Source: Microvirga soli (GTDB lineage: Bacteria > Pseudomonadota > Alphaproteobacteria > Rhizobiales > Beijerinckiaceae). From it: 64,000 nt of DNA. The stretch is taken from contig NZ_JAERQE010000001.1 of assembly GCF_016734765.1 (NCBI RefSeq), forward strand, positions 310,001 to 374,000. The letters are read 5' to 3'. Of the stretch, positions 1 to 9,820 are shown piece after piece. Numbering within the stretch: the first letter of the stretch is position 1; the number at the start of each line of letters is the position of its first letter. The translations under genes and the position numbers were made by a program. The notes below the pieces were generated by a model that worked only from the letters and a program-made list of their open reading frames with translations, was not told the origin of the DNA and did no database searches.

Positions 1-432
1 CATCGCCGCGACGGCGGCTTTGCCATCATCGACTTCAAGACCGGCCAGCCGCCCGGCATCCGGGAAGTCTATGCCGGCTTCTCGCCGCAACTGACGCTCG
101 AAGCCATGATGCTGATGAAGGGCGCCTTCAAGGGCTTGCCGAAGGCGAAGGAGACGCCGGATCTCATCTACATCCACACCACCGGCGGCCGCGAGCCGAT
201 CAAGCCGCGCGAGATCGGGCCGTCGGGCAAGGAAACACGTCCCGTCGCGGAGATCGTGGAAGAGCATCGCCGCCGCTTCGAGGGGATGATCGTGCGCTAC
301 GCCAAGGGCGAAGCCGCCTATCTCTCGCGGCCCTTCCCGAAATATGCGCGGCGCTTCTCGGAATACGATCATCTGGCGCGGGTGAAGGAATGGTCGCTTG
401 CCAGCGCCGGCGGCGGTGAGGGCTTCGAATGA
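1..432 (+). CDS. addB: AddB, double-strand break repair protein (C-terminal part only)
   Basis: These are the last 143 codons of AddB; the gene starts before the window. AddB is the subunit of the AddAB helicase-nuclease that recognises Chi-like sites and degrades one strand at double-strand breaks. The fragment is open from base 1 and carries the end of the RecB-type nuclease domain: IIDFKTGQ at residues 9-16 supplies the D-x-K part of the active site, and QLTLEA follows about 15 residues later, as expected of motif V. The stop codon overlaps the addA start by 4 bp, so the two subunits are translationally coupled. The identification rests on this motif and on the adjacent addA. Confidence 0.95.
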   Translation, partial: HRRDGGFAIIDFKTGQPPGIREVYAGFSPQLTLEAMMLMKGAFKGLPKAKETPDLIYIHTTGGREPIKPREIGPSGKETRPVAEIVEEHRRRFEGMIVRYAKGEAAYLSRPFPKYARRFSEYDHLARVKEWSLASAGGGEGFE

Positions 433-3400
433 GCACTGATCTCGTCATCCCGCAATACACCAAGGACGCGCAGCGCCGCGCCGCGAATCCGCGCGCCTCC
501 GCCTGGGTGTCGGCCAATGCGGGCGCAGGGAAAACCAAGGTGCTCACGGATCGTGTGGTGCGCCTGCTGCTCGCAGGCTCGCTGCCGGGCCGAATCCTGT
601 GCCTCACCTTTACCAAGGCGGCAGCCGCCAACATGGCGATCCGCGTTTTCGAGCGCCTCGGTCGCTGGGTGACGCTCGACGAGGAAAGCCTTGTCTCGGA
701 GTTGACGGAGCTTGAGGGCGAAAGGCCGACGCGCAAACAGGTGAAGCTCGCGCGCACGCTCTTTGCCCGTGCAGTGGAAACGCCGGGCGGCCTGAAGATC
801 GACACCATCCACGCCTTCTGCGAACGGCTCCTGCATCTGGTGCCCTTCGAGGCCAATGTGCCGGCGCGCTTTGCCGTGCTCGACGAGAGCCAGACCGACG
901 AGATGTTGGCGCAGGCGACATCCAACGTGATGGCCGATGCGGCAAGCGGCAGCTTTCCGGCATTGGCGGATGCCCTCGACATCATCAGCGTCGATGCGGT
1001 GGGCGATGCACTCGCCTCCGCGATCAATGCGGCGTTGAAATGCAAGACGTTCCTGCACGATCCGACGGGCCCCATGCGGCTGCGCAAGGAACTTGGGCTG
1101 GCGCCAGACGAGACTCTCGAATCCATCGAGACTGCGATGGTCGAAGGCGGCATTGCATCAGGTGAATGGCCTGCCATCGCGCAGGAGCTTCTTGCTGGCA
1201 AAGCCACCGACCAGGAACGTGCCGCTTCCTTCATTGCAGCGGCGGAAGCCCAGGATCTGGACGAGAAGCTCAAGCACTACTTATCGGTCTTCCTGAAGGA
1301 ATCTGATTGGACGCCACGTGCAGAATCGCGTCTTGTCACGAAATCCGTCGATCCTGCCTTGAAGCAAAGCCTGCTGGATGAGCAAGCTCGGATCTGGAGC
1401 CTCATCGACAAGCGCAAGGCCGCGCGTGCCGCCGAGCGCACAGGCGCATTGTTCACGCTTGCGGCCGAAATCCACGCCCGCGTCGAGCAGGCGAAGATGC
1501 GGCTTGGCGCCCTGGACTTCCAGGACCTCATCGACAAGACGCTGGCGCTATTGTCACGCGGCGACACCGCCTGGGTGCTCTACAAGCTCGATCGCGGCAT
1601 CGACCACGTGCTGATCGACGAAGCGCAGGACACGAATCCGGAGCAATGGGAGATCCTGCGCAAGATCACCGAGGATTTCACCTCCGGCGCCGGCGCGGCA
1701 GGCGGACGCGTGCGCACGCTGTTTGCGGTGGGCGATCCCAAGCAGTCGATCTACGGCTTCCAGGGAGCGGCCCCGCAGGAGTTTGAGACCACCCGCCGCA
1801 GCTGGTCGCAGAAGGTGCGCGAAGCGGAGCTCGCCTTCGAGGACGTATCGCTCACCATGTCGTTCCGCTCAGGCAAGGCGGTGCTGTCGGCCGTGGACGC
1901 GACGTTTGCGGTCGACCGGCACTTCAAGGGCCTGTCCTTCGAGGACAAGGCAATCGGCACCGTGCACGAGAGCGCGCGTCCCCATGCGCCCGGCCTCGTG
2001 GAGCTGTGGCCCGTCGAGACTCCGGTCGAGGAGGAGGAACCCGAAGCCTGGGTGCTGCCGGTCGACGAGCCCGAGCAGCAATCGCCTCCCGTGGTGGTGG
2101 CGCGGCGCATCGCGCAGGCCGTGAAATGCTGGACCACCAAGGGCGACGAGATGGGCCGCCTGTGGAAGGCCGGCGACATTCTCGTGCTGGTGCGCAAGCG
2201 CGGCGCGGCCTTCGAGGCGGTGATCCGCGCGCTGAAAGAGGCGGGCGTGCCGGTGGCCGGCGCCGACCGGCTCAACATCGGCGAGCACATTGCCGTTCTC
2301 GATCTCGTGGCGGCCGGCCGCGCGGCGCTGCTGCCGGACGATGATCTCACGCTCGCAACCGCGTTGAAATCGCCGCTCGTGGGGCTGAACGACGACGATC
2401 TCATCCGCATCGCGGCCGATCGCGCGGAAGAGGAATCGCTCCACGCGGCATTGACGCGTCATGCAGAAGCCGGCGACGCGAAAGCAACGCGCGGATGCGA
2501 GGCGCTCGCCGCGTGGCGCGAACTCGCCAAAGTCCATGGCCCCTTCGGCTTCTTCGCCACCCTGCTCGGTCCGCGCGGCGGGCGCTCGCTGCTCGTGGCG
2601 CGGCTGGGCAGCGAGGCGGGCGATGCCATCGACGCTTTTCTGTGCTTCGCGCATCAATTCGAGATGACGGAAACGCCGTCGCTCACTTACTTCATCACCC
2701 GGTTCGAATCCGCCGATCACACCATCAAGCGCGACCTCGATTCCGTGAACGACGAAGTGCGTGTGATGACCGTGCACGGTGCAAAGGGCCTGGAAGCGTC
2801 CGTCGTGGTGCTCATCGACGGCTGCGAGGTGCTGGGCCGCGATTCGCCGCTGCTGCAGCTGCAGGCGAAATCGGGTCACAAGATCCCCGTCTGGGCCCCG
2901 GGCAAGACCTCCGATTCCAGCGCGATGACGCAGGCCCGCGAGATCCTGCACGCGAAGGGCCACGAGGAGCACAACCGGCTGCTTTACGTGGCCATGACCC
3001 GCGCCAAGGACCGGCTGGTGATCGCCCCCTATCTCACCGGCAAGAAGGAATCGCCGCAGGAAGCCTGGTGCGAGATGATCCGCCACGGTCTCGTGGCCAA
3101 GGCCGGCGGCCTGGAACTCGACAAGGCCCCCTATGGCCCGATCTCCGTGTGGCGCGACGGCTCGCCCTTGGCCCGCACCCTCGCGGCCGAATCGGATGTT
3201 GCGCCGCTCGATCCCATCGCCGTGCCGGATTGGCTCACCACGGCCGTGGCGCCGGAGCCCGAGCCTCTGCCGCCGATCCGCCCCTCCAGCGCGCTGGGCG
3301 CCGCCGACCGCATGACGCGGCCGGGCGATGGACCCTATGCGCCTGAGGCTCGCTTACGCGGCACCCTGGTCCATGCCCTGCTGGAGCGCCTGCCGGCTCT

Positions 3401-3866
3401 GTCCCCGGAGCACCGGGCGAGCATGGCGCGATCCTACGTGAAGGCCCGCGCCCCGCGTCTCGCGGCGGAGTTGCGCGAATCGATCCTGGCCCATGCGCTG
3501 GATGTTCTCGATCACCCCGACCTGAGGCCCCTGTTCGGCAACGGCTCGCGGGCGGAAGCACCCATCGCCGGGCGTGTCCTGACGGGTGCGGGCGAACTCA
3601 TGGTCTCGGGCCAGATCGACCGCCTCGCCGTGCTCGACAGCGAGGTCCTTGTGGCCGACTTCAAGACCACGGCCCGCCCGCCCCGCCCCGGCCAGCCGCC
3701 ACCGCAATCTTACGTGGCGCAGCTCGCGCTCTACCGGAGGCTCCTGGCCGAAATCTATCCGGGGAGGCCAATCCGCACCTTCCTGATCTGGACCTCAGGG
3801 CCGGTGATCCACGAGCTCCGGGAACCGGAGCTGGAATCGGCACTTACCCTCATCAAAGCCGCGTGA
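429..3866 (+). CDS. addA: AddA, double-strand break repair helicase-nuclease
   Basis: AddA is the motor and second nuclease subunit of the AddAB complex, which resects double-strand breaks for RecA loading. The 1145-residue product has a UvrD/Rep-type (SF1A) helicase layout. Walker A is ANAGAGKT at 29-36, Walker B is DEAQDTN near 397, and GDPKQSIYGFQGA follows near 438. Late helicase motifs VMTVHGAKGLEASVVVL and LLYVAMTRAKDRLV are also visible. A C-terminal RecB-like nuclease ends with VADFKTT near 1074 and QLALYRRLL near 1098. The length is typical of alphaproteobacterial AddA. The ATG sits inside the addB stop (ATGA overlap), which fixes the start and the operon. Confidence 0.97.
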   Translation: MSTDLVIPQYTKDAQRRAANPRASAWVSANAGAGKTKVLTDRVVRLLLAGSLPGRILCLTFTKAAAANMAIRVFERLGRWVTLDEESLVSELTELEGERPTRKQVKLARTLFARAVETPGGLKIDTIHAFCERLLHLVPFEANVPARFAVLDESQTDEMLAQATSNVMADAASGSFPALADALDIISVDAVGDALASAINAALKCKTFLHDPTGPMRLRKELGLAPDETLESIETAMVEGGIASGEWPAIAQELLAGKATDQERAASFIAAAEAQDLDEKLKHYLSVFLKESDWTPRAESRLVTKSVDPALKQSLLDEQARIWSLIDKRKAARAAERTGALFTLAAEIHARVEQAKMRLGALDFQDLIDKTLALLSRGDTAWVLYKLDRGIDHVLIDEAQDTNPEQWEILRKITEDFTSGAGAAGGRVRTLFAVGDPKQSIYGFQGAAPQEFETTRRSWSQKVREAELAFEDVSLTMSFRSGKAVLSAVDATFAVDRHFKGLSFEDKAIGTVHESARPHAPGLVELWPVETPVEEEEPEAWVLPVDEPEQQSPPVVVARRIAQAVKCWTTKGDEMGRLWKAGDILVLVRKRGAAFEAVIRALKEAGVPVAGADRLNIGEHIAVLDLVAAGRAALLPDDDLTLATALKSPLVGLNDDDLIRIAADRAEEESLHAALTRHAEAGDAKATRGCEALAAWRELAKVHGPFGFFATLLGPRGGRSLLVARLGSEAGDAIDAFLCFAHQFEMTETPSLTYFITRFESADHTIKRDLDSVNDEVRVMTVHGAKGLEASVVVLIDGCEVLGRDSPLLQLQAKSGHKIPVWAPGKTSDSSAMTQAREILHAKGHEEHNRLLYVAMTRAKDRLVIAPYLTGKKESPQEAWCEMIRHGLVAKAGGLELDKAPYGPISVWRDGSPLARTLAAESDVAPLDPIAVPDWLTTAVAPEPEPLPPIRPSSALGAADRMTRPGDGPYAPEARLRGTLVHALLERLPALSPEHRASMARSYVKARAPRLAAELRESILAHALDVLDHPDLRPLFGNGSRAEAPIAGRVLTGAGELMVSGQIDRLAVLDSEVLVADFKTTARPPRPGQPPPQSYVAQLALYRRLLAEIYPGRPIRTFLIWTSGPVIHELREPELESALTLIKAA

Positions 3867-3967
3867 GAGCCGGTGCGCTTGCTTGATTCCCGGCAGGCCG
3901 GTTCTTACCTTGGCCCTATAGCCGAGCGGCTCGGATCTGAGTCGCGTTCAACGTCAAAGGTGATGGC

Positions 3968-4288
3968 ATGGCGACCGTTAAGGTGACCGACTCAAGCTTC
4001 GCGCAGGATGTCCTGCAATCCTCCGAGCCCGTCGTGGTCGATTTCTGGGCCGAGTGGTGCGGCCCCTGCCGCATGATCGGCCCGGCTCTGGAAGAGATTT
4101 CCGACGAGATGGCCGGCAAGGTGAAGATCGCCAAGCTCAACGTGGACGAGAACCCGCAGATCTCCTCCCAGCTCGGCATCCGGTCGATCCCGGCCCTGAT
4201 GGTGTTCAAGGACGGCAAGGTCGTCGCCCAGAAGGTCGGCGCCGCCCCCAAGGGCGAACTCAGCCGCTGGATCCAGGCTTCGGCTTAA
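3968..4288 (+). CDS. trxA: Thioredoxin 1
   Basis: This is a 106-residue cytosolic thioredoxin, the general protein disulfide reductase recycled by thioredoxin reductase. The redox motif is WCGPC at residues 31-35, with D27 and the conserved cis-proline segment [13 protein letters not shown] in place. The length is canonical. It lies 101 bp after addA in the same direction, the usual addB-addA-trxA arrangement of this group, and is followed directly by a strong Rho-independent terminator, so it ends the transcription unit. Confidence 0.98.
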   Translation: MATVKVTDSSFAQDVLQSSEPVVVDFWAEWCGPCRMIGPALEEISDEMAGKVKIAKLNVDENPQISSQLGIRSIPALMVFKDGKVVAQKVGAAPKGELSRWIQASA

Positions 4289-4315
4289 GTTCATTGAGAT
4301 TTCGAAGAAGCGACG

Positions 4316-4341
4316 AGGGGCCGAAAGGCCCCTTTTCTTTT
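4316..4341 (+). terminator. Rho-independent terminator after trxA
   Basis: Seven-base-pair stem AGGGGCC/GGCCCCT with a GAAA tetraloop at 4323-4326, followed by a T-rich tail (TTTCTTTT). It begins 27 bp after the trxA stop. Confidence 0.9.
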
Positions 4342-4401
4342 GAGCTTGGCCATCTCGGACGGCGAACTGATCCGGGATCGTTTTCAGGCTGGAGCACCGG
4401 A

Positions 4402-4606
4402 ACCTCCACACTGTCATCCCCGCGCAGGCGGGGATCCAGAACCACGACGTTTCAGAAGAGAGCGACCAGCGTCGCGCCTCGTTCTGCCTCGTCGGCGGTT
4501 ATGGATCCCGGGCTCTGCTGCGCAGCTCCGGGATGACAGTGCTGGACTGGTTTGTACGATCCCGGATCTCCGCTGACGCTCCGTCCGGGATGACGAGGTT
4601 TGAAGG
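4402..4606. repeat. Cluster of dispersed REP-like palindromes
   Basis: Between the convergent trxA and folC ends lie three imperfect palindromic units built from GTCATCCC and its complement GGGATGAC. One, near 4411-4433, contains CATCCCCGCGCAGGCGGGGA. The others are near 4500-4543 and 4556-4596, each with CCGGG or CCGGA arms. Similar units occur at 7758-7876 and 20084-20117. They look like the repetitive extragenic palindromes seen in many Methylobacteriaceae and Bradyrhizobiaceae genomes. No gene is visible here. Confidence 0.65.
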
Positions 4607-5932
4607 CTACTCCGGCAACGTCCCGTTCGCCGCCAGCACCTCGCCGGCGAGATAGAGCGAGCCGCAGATCAGCACGCGGGGCGGGCGGTCCCAGACGTAG
4701 TTGTGGAGCGAGGCGAGTGCAGATTCGACGCTGGATGCGATGGAAGTCGTGAGCCCGACGCTTGCCGCGATGGCTGCGACCTCCTCGGCCGGGCGCGCGG
4801 CGATCTGGCCTGAAATCGGCACCGCGATCACCTCCCGAGCGAGCCCCGAGAAATTCTTGAAGAAGGCCTGGGAATCCTTGGTGCCGAGCATACCGGCGAT
4901 CAGCACGAGGGGCGCGTCCGAGCGCTCGCTCTGGTCGGCCATGGCGGCGGCAAGCACCCGGCCGCCATCCTGGTTATGTCCGCCGTCGAGCCAGATCTCG
5001 CAGTCGGGCGGCGCGATTTCCGGCAGGCGACCCCGGTTGAGGCGCTGCAGGCGGCCCGGCCATTCGGCGCGGGTGAGGCCCGCCTCGAAGGCTTCAGCCT
5101 CGAAGCCCTCGAAGCCGGCGGCGCGCAGAGCCGCAATGGCCGTGCCAGCGTTGATGAACTGATGGCGGCCGATGAGTTTCGGGCGCGGCAGGTCCAAAAG
5201 GCCCTTCTCGTCCTGGTAGACGAGACGCCCGCCCTCCTCATGGACGGAGAAATCCTGCTGGCCTACGAGAATCGGTGCGGCGCCGATGCGCTCGGCCTCG
5301 TCGCGCAGGGTCTGGTCGGCTTCCAGGTAGTCCTGCGGGGCGATCACCGCCGGGCAGCCGCGCTTGAAGATGCCGGCCTTCTCGCCGGCAATGGCCTTGA
5401 GGGTCGTGCCGAGATATTCCGCATGGTCGTGGCCGATGGACGTGACCACCGCCGCGGCCGGCTTGTCGATCACGTTGGTGGCGTCGAAACGGCCGCCGAG
5501 ACCCACTTCCAGCAGCAGCACGTCGGCGGGCTCCTCGGAGAAGATCAGCAGGGCGGCGGCCGTGGTGATCTCGAACACCGTGATGGGCGCGCCGGCATTG
5601 ACCGCCTCGCAGCGGCGGAAGGCCTCGACGAGCCGGTCCTCGGTGACGTACCGCCCTCCTCCGATCCGCCCGATCCGGATGCGCTCATGGAAGCGCACGA
5701 GATGGGGCGAGGTATGGACATGGACGGCAAGCCCCGCGCTTTCCAGGATCGCCCGCATGAACGCGATGGTCGAGCCCTTGCCGTTGGTGCCCGCCACATG
5801 GATCACCGGAGGCAGGCGGCGCTCAGGATGTCCGAGATTGGCGAGCAGCCGCTGGATTCGCCCGAGCGACAGGTCGATGGCCTTGGGGTGCAGGGCGAGA
5901 AAGCGCGCAATCAACGCATCGGAGGAATCCAT
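4607..5932 (-). CDS. folC: Bifunctional folylpolyglutamate synthase / dihydrofolate synthase
   Basis: FolC adds glutamate to dihydropteroate to give dihydrofolate and extends the polyglutamate tail of folates. The 441-residue protein has the Mur-ligase fold: the P-loop HVAGTNGKGST lies at residues 45-55, and VVTSIGHDHAEYLGTTL with EKAGIFKRG follow in the middle. The folate signature DGGHNQDGGRVLAA sits near residue 317. The length is usual for the family. It is the last gene of the trpFBA-accD-folC string and starts 14 bp after the accD stop, so it is probably co-transcribed with accD. Confidence 0.97.
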   Translation of the reverse strand: MDSSDALIARFLALHPKAIDLSLGRIQRLLANLGHPERRLPPVIHVAGTNGKGSTIAFMRAILESAGLAVHVHTSPHLVRFHERIRIGRIGGGRYVTEDRLVEAFRRCEAVNAGAPITVFEITTAAALLIFSEEPADVLLLEVGLGGRFDATNVIDKPAAAVVTSIGHDHAEYLGTTLKAIAGEKAGIFKRGCPAVIAPQDYLEADQTLRDEAERIGAAPILVGQQDFSVHEEGGRLVYQDEKGLLDLPRPKLIGRHQFINAGTAIAALRAAGFEGFEAEAFEAGLTRAEWPGRLQRLNRGRLPEIAPPDCEIWLDGGHNQDGGRVLAAAMADQSERSDAPLVLIAGMLGTKDSQAFFKNFSGLAREVIAVPISGQIAARPAEEVAAIAASVGLTTSIASSVESALASLHNYVWDRPPRVLICGSLYLAGEVLAANGTLPE

Positions 5933-5946
5933 CGCCCTGGTCTCGC

Positions 5947-6837
5947 TTACTCGGCAGCGACCGCAACGGCCGTCGTGTCCGGCGAAACCACCGGCGCTTT
6001 CATGAACAGGCGCGACAGGCGGGCCACGGTCGGCTTCAGGTCGTGGCGGTGCACCACCGCATCCACCATGCCGTGCTCCTTCAGGTACTCGGCGCGCTGG
6101 AAGCCGTCGGGCAGCTTCTCGCGGATGGTCTGCTCGATCACGCGCGGGCCGGCAAAGCCGATGAGCGCGCCGGGTTCGGCCAGATGCACGTCCCCGAGCA
6201 TGGCATAGGAGGCCGTCACGCCGCCGGTGGTCGGGTTCGTGAGCACGACGATGTAGGGCAGGCGCGCATCGCGCAGGCGGCGGATCGCCACCGTGGTGCG
6301 GGGCATCTGCATGAGCGAGAGAATGCCCTCCTGCATGCGCGCGCCGCCGGAGCCGGCGAAGAGCACGTAAGGGGTCTTCTTCTCCAGCGCCGTCTCGGCG
6401 CCTTTGACGAAGGCTTCGCCGGCCGCCATGCCGAGCGAACCACCCATGAAGCCGAAATCCTGCACCGCGACGGTCATCGGCAGGTCCTCGACCCGGCCGA
6501 AGCCCACCTTGAACGCGTCCTGCTGGCCGGTCTTGGCGCGGGCGTCCTTCAGGCGGTCGATGTACTTCTTCTCATCGCGGAACTTCAGGGGATCGACCGG
6601 GACCTCCGGCACGGCCACGTCGAGCCAGGTGGCGCCGTCGAACATGAGCTGCAGGCGCTGGGTGGCCGAGATGCGCATGTGGTGGTTGGAGACGGGGATC
6701 ACCCACTGGTTCGCCTCCACGTCCTTGTGGAACACCACCTGGCCCGTCTCCGGGCACTTGATCCAGAGATTGTCCGGCGTCTCGCGCTTGAAGAGCGTCT
6801 TGATCTTCGGACGGACGACTTCGGAAATCCAGTTCAT
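5947..6837 (-). CDS. accD: Acetyl-CoA carboxylase carboxyltransferase subunit beta
   Basis: AccD pairs with AccA to move the carboxyl group from carboxybiotin to acetyl-CoA, the first committed step of fatty acid synthesis. The 296-residue protein has the crotonase-type carboxyltransferase core, with GSMGMAAGE-like and [12 protein letters not shown] segments and [12 protein letters not shown]. The N-terminal region where most AccD proteins bind zinc keeps only C28: CPETGQ stands where CPxCG is usual and IPVSN where the second CPxCG should be, so no zinc ribbon can form. I believe this is common in alphaproteobacterial AccD. AGAGGATTG lies just before the ATG as a ribosome site. Confidence 0.97.
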   Translation of the reverse strand: MNWISEVVRPKIKTLFKRETPDNLWIKCPETGQVVFHKDVEANQWVIPVSNHHMRISATQRLQLMFDGATWLDVAVPEVPVDPLKFRDEKKYIDRLKDARAKTGQQDAFKVGFGRVEDLPMTVAVQDFGFMGGSLGMAAGEAFVKGAETALEKKTPYVLFAGSGGARMQEGILSLMQMPRTTVAIRRLRDARLPYIVVLTNPTTGGVTASYAMLGDVHLAEPGALIGFAGPRVIEQTIREKLPDGFQRAEYLKEHGMVDAVVHRHDLKPTVARLSRLFMKAPVVSPDTTAVAVAAE

Positions 6838-6892
6838 CGCTTCAATCCTCTCGTCATGGCCCGTCTCAGCCGGCCTGACGTGTCTTTATGTA

Positions 6893-7750
6893 TTAGGCCG
6901 CCGCGCGTTTTGCCACCGAACGCACGCCTTCGCTCAATTCCTTCACCAGCTTCGTCACGGCTTCGACCGAGCCTGCCGTTGCGCGACCCTCGGCATCGAG
7001 GGTGCCTTTGAGCGCGTCGATGAGGGCCGAGCCCACCACGACGCCGTCGGCCCCTTGGGCCACCGCCGCCGCGTGCGCGCCGCTCTTTACGCCGAAGCCC
7101 ACCACGACCGGCAGGGGCGTGTGGCGCTTGATCCGCTCAACGGCCGAGGCGACCTTGCCGAAATCCGGGGTCGCCGCACCGGTGATGCCGGTGATCGACA
7201 CGTAATAGACGAAGCCCGCCGTGTTCGTGAGCACCGCCGGCAGACGCTTGTCGTCGGTGGTCGGGGTGGCAAGCCGAATGAAGGCCAAGCCTGCCTTGAG
7301 GGCCGGCAGGCACAGCTCATCGTCCTCTTCCGGCGGCAGGTCGACGACGATGAGGCCATCGACCCCGGCTTCTTTCGCATCGGTGAGGAAGCGGTCGACG
7401 CCGTAGACATAGATCGGGTTGAAATAGCCCATGAGGATCACAGGAGTGTCCGCATCTTCCGCCCGGAAGCGGCGGATGAGGTCGAGGGTCTTGACCGTGT
7501 CCTGGCCCACCTTCAGCGCCCGCAGGCCCGCCGCCTGGATCGCCGGGCCGTCGGCCATGGGATCGGTAAACGGCAGCCCGAACTCGACGATATCGGCCCC
7601 CGCCTTCGGCAGGCTCCTGAGGATCGCGAGCGAGGTCTCGGGATCCGGATCGCCGGCCATTACGTAGGTGACGAGAGCCGCGCGGCCTTCCTGGCGGCAC
7701 TTCTGGAAACGGGCTTCGATGCGTTGGGTCATGGGCTGCGTCTTTAGCAT
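6893..7750 (-). CDS. trpA: Tryptophan synthase alpha chain
   Basis: TrpA cleaves indole-3-glycerol phosphate and passes indole through a tunnel to TrpB. The protein has the TIM-barrel family motif [18 protein letters not shown], with the catalytic Glu at residue 56 and Asp at 67 in this numbering, and the phosphate-binding stretch VVGFGVKSG near the C-terminus. The usual length is about 270-280 residues. An internal ATG at 7732 (MTQRIEARF) aligns better with family starts than the ATG at 7750. Neither has a convincing Shine-Dalgarno, so the start is uncertain by six codons. It lies in trpF-trpB-trpA-accD order, with a repeat cluster between trpB and trpA. Confidence 0.96.
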   Translation of the reverse strand: MLKTQPMTQRIEARFQKCRQEGRAALVTYVMAGDPDPETSLAILRSLPKAGADIVEFGLPFTDPMADGPAIQAAGLRALKVGQDTVKTLDLIRRFRAEDADTPVILMGYFNPIYVYGVDRFLTDAKEAGVDGLIVVDLPPEEDDELCLPALKAGLAFIRLATPTTDDKRLPAVLTNTAGFVYYVSITGITGAATPDFGKVASAVERIKRHTPLPVVVGFGVKSGAHAAAVAQGADGVVVGSALIDALKGTLDAEGRATAGSVEAVTKLVKELSEGVRSVAKRAAA

Positions 7751-7757
7751 GAGACTA

Positions 7758-7876
7758 TGGGAATGACACGCGTGTCATTCCCGGCCGGAGCGCAGCGGAG
7801 GGGAAGGGAATCCATGGCGCTGCGTGTGTGAATGGATCCCCTTCCCGCACTTCGTGCGCCGGGGATGACACGGGGT
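7758..7876. repeat. REP-like palindromic repeats between trpB and trpA
   Basis: The stretch opens with GGGAATGACACGCGTGTCAT, whose GAATGACACG/CGTGTCATTC arms form a near-perfect hairpin. Two further units follow, GGGGAAGGGAATCCATGG with GGATCCCCTTCCC, and the stretch ends GGGGATGACA. It is the same repeat type as at 4402-4606. In an RNA spanning trpB-trpA this would form strong stem-loops and could lower trpA expression relative to trpB, which is inference. Confidence 0.6.
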
Positions 7877-7880
7877 GTTT

Positions 7881-9101
7881 TCAGACGATCTTTTCCTGCA
7901 GATGCTCGGCGATCTGGAACAGGTCCTTGTCGCCGCGACCCGAGATGTTGACCACCATCAGGTGATCCTTGGGCTTGCCCGGCGCGAGCTCAATCACCTT
8001 GGCGAGCGCATGGGCGGGCTCGAGCGCCGGCAGGATGCCCTCGAGGCGCGAGCAGAGCTGGAAGGCGTCCAGGGCCTCCTGGTCGGTGGCGGAGATGTAC
8101 TTGACCCGGCCCATCTCGTGCAGCCAGGCATGTTCCGGGCCGATGCCCGGATAGTCGAGGCCGGCCGAGATGGAATGGGCGTCGGCGATCTGGCCGTCAC
8201 GATCCATGAGCAGGTAGGTGCGGTTGCCGTGCAGCACGCCCGGGCGTCCACCGGAGAGCGACGCGGCGTGCAGCTGGTCGAGGCCGTGGCCGGCCGCTTC
8301 CACGCCGTAGATCTCCACGTCCTTGTCGTCGAGGAACGGGTGGAACAGCCCGATGGCATTGGAGCCGCCGCCGATGCAGGCGACGAGCGAATCCGGCAGG
8401 CGGCCCTCCGCCTGCATCATCTGCTCGCGGGTCTCGGTGCCGATCACGCACTGGAAATCGCGCACCATGGCCGGATACGGGTGCGGGCCCGCCACCGTGC
8501 CGATGCAGTAGAAGGTGTCGGCCACGTTGGTGACCCAGTCACGCAGGGCCTCGTTCATGGCGTCTTTCAGCGTGCGGGTGCCGGACTGCACGGGCACCAC
8601 CTTGGCGCCGAGCATGTTCATGCGGAACACGTTGGGCTTCTGCCGCTCCACGTCGACCGCGCCCATATAGACGATGCATTCGAGCCCGAAGCGCGCGCAG
8701 AGCGTCGCGGTGGCGACACCATGCTGGCCGGCGCCGGTTTCGGCGATGATGCGCTTCTTGCCCATGCGGCGGGCGAGGAGGATCTGACCCAGCACGTTGT
8801 TCACCTTGTGGGCGCCGGTATGGTTCAGCTCTTCGCGCTTGAAGTAGATTTTCGCCCCACCCAGATGCTCGGTCATGCGCTCGGCGAAATAGAGCGGGCT
8901 CGGGCGGCCGATATAATGGGTGGAGAAATACGCCATGTCGGCGTGGAAGGACGGGTCGTTCCGCGCCTCCTCATAGGCCTTTTCCAGCTCGAGGATGTTC
9001 GGCATCAGGGTCTCGGCCACGAAGCGTCCGCCGAACTGGCCGAAATGCCCGCGCTCGTCGGGGCCGGTGCGATAGGAATTGGGTTGGGCTTGAGCTGACA
9101 C
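7881..9101 (-). CDS. trpB: Tryptophan synthase beta chain
   Basis: TrpB condenses indole with serine to tryptophan using pyridoxal phosphate. The core is clear: [12 protein letters not shown] at the N-terminus, the PLP-binding lysine in HTGAHKVNN (residue 99 of the 406-residue form), and the phosphate-binding loop GGGSNAIG. I chose the GTG at 9101 ([13 protein letters not shown]) because AAGGCAGGA lies 6 bp upstream as a ribosome site. Another in-frame GTG at 9131 would add ten residues but lacks such a site. It follows trpF by about 50 bp and precedes trpA, forming the usual trpFBA unit. Confidence 0.96.
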   Translation of the reverse strand: MSAQAQPNSYRTGPDERGHFGQFGGRFVAETLMPNILELEKAYEEARNDPSFHADMAYFSTHYIGRPSPLYFAERMTEHLGGAKIYFKREELNHTGAHKVNNVLGQILLARRMGKKRIIAETGAGQHGVATATLCARFGLECIVYMGAVDVERQKPNVFRMNMLGAKVVPVQSGTRTLKDAMNEALRDWVTNVADTFYCIGTVAGPHPYPAMVRDFQCVIGTETREQMMQAEGRLPDSLVACIGGGSNAIGLFHPFLDDKDVEIYGVEAAGHGLDQLHAASLSGGRPGVLHGNRTYLLMDRDGQIADAHSISAGLDYPGIGPEHAWLHEMGRVKYISATDQEALDAFQLCSRLEGILPALEPAHALAKVIELAPGKPKDHLMVVNISGRGDKDLFQIAEHLQEKIV

Positions 9102-9151
9102 GGCTGTCCTGCCTTCAGGATTATGGAGCACGCCCGAGAACGGGCTGAAAA

Positions 9152-9811
9152 CTAGTGATGGGCAGCAGCGAATGCTGTCCGGGCGGCCCTGATGAAGGCC
9201 TCGATCCTGGCCGGATCCTTGAGACCCGGTCCCGTCTCCACCCCGGACGAGACATCGACGGCCCTGGGCTTGGTGAGCCTGATCGCCTCCGCCACGTTGT
9301 CGGGGTTGAGGCCTCCTGACAGCATGAAGGAAACCTTGCGGTCAAGCCCGTTCAGGAGCCGCCAGTCGAAGGAGACGCCGTTGCCGCCGGGGAGCGCTTC
9401 CGCCGTGCGGGGCGGCTTGGCATCGAGCAGGATGTGGTCTGCATCCGCATAAGGCGTGAGAGCCTGGAGGTCGGACGGCTCCGCGACGCCAAGCGCCTTC
9501 ATCACCGGTCGTTTGACCATGGAGCGGATCTCGGCCACGCGCGCCGGGCTCTCGCTCCCGTGCAGCTGAATCAGGTCGGGGTTGATGGCCTCGACAGCCT
9601 GGGCAATGTCCTCGTCGCCGGGATTGACCAGAAGCACAACACGCTGCGCCCGCCCCTTCGCCTGCAGGGAGAGCTTGTGGCCGAGGTTGAGGCTGACATG
9701 GCGGGGGCTCTTGGGGAAGCGCACGAAGCCCACCATGTCCGCGCCTGCGCTCAGGGCGGCATCGAGGGTCTCGGGCGTGGAGAGCCCGCAGATTTTCACC
9801 AGGTTGTCCAT
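9152..9811 (-). CDS. trpF: Phosphoribosylanthranilate isomerase
   Basis: TrpF carries out the Amadori rearrangement of phosphoribosylanthranilate in tryptophan synthesis. The 219-residue TIM barrel begins with [16 protein letters not shown], where C8 is the catalytic cysteine position. It also has [27 protein letters not shown] and [16 protein letters not shown] followed by [15 protein letters not shown], which is the phosphate-binding end of the family. The length is canonical. It starts 9 bp after the ornithine-cyclodeaminase-like gene and leads into trpB on the same strand. Confidence 0.97.
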   Translation of the reverse strand: MDNLVKICGLSTPETLDAALSAGADMVGFVRFPKSPRHVSLNLGHKLSLQAKGRAQRVVLLVNPGDEDIAQAVEAINPDLIQLHGSESPARVAEIRSMVKRPVMKALGVAEPSDLQALTPYADADHILLDAKPPRTAEALPGGNGVSFDWRLLNGLDRKVSFMLSGGLNPDNVAEAIRLTKPRAVDVSSGVETGPGLKDPARIEAFIRAARTAFAAAHH

Positions 9812-9820
9812 GAGAAGCTT

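Noticed and set aside
2701..2715. tRNA-like sequence GGTTCGAATCC
   Set aside because: It lies inside addA coding sequence with no cloverleaf around it.
4976..6208. 410-codon plus-strand frame spanning the folC and accD ends
   Set aside because: It runs through two well-identified genes on the other strand and has no domain of its own.
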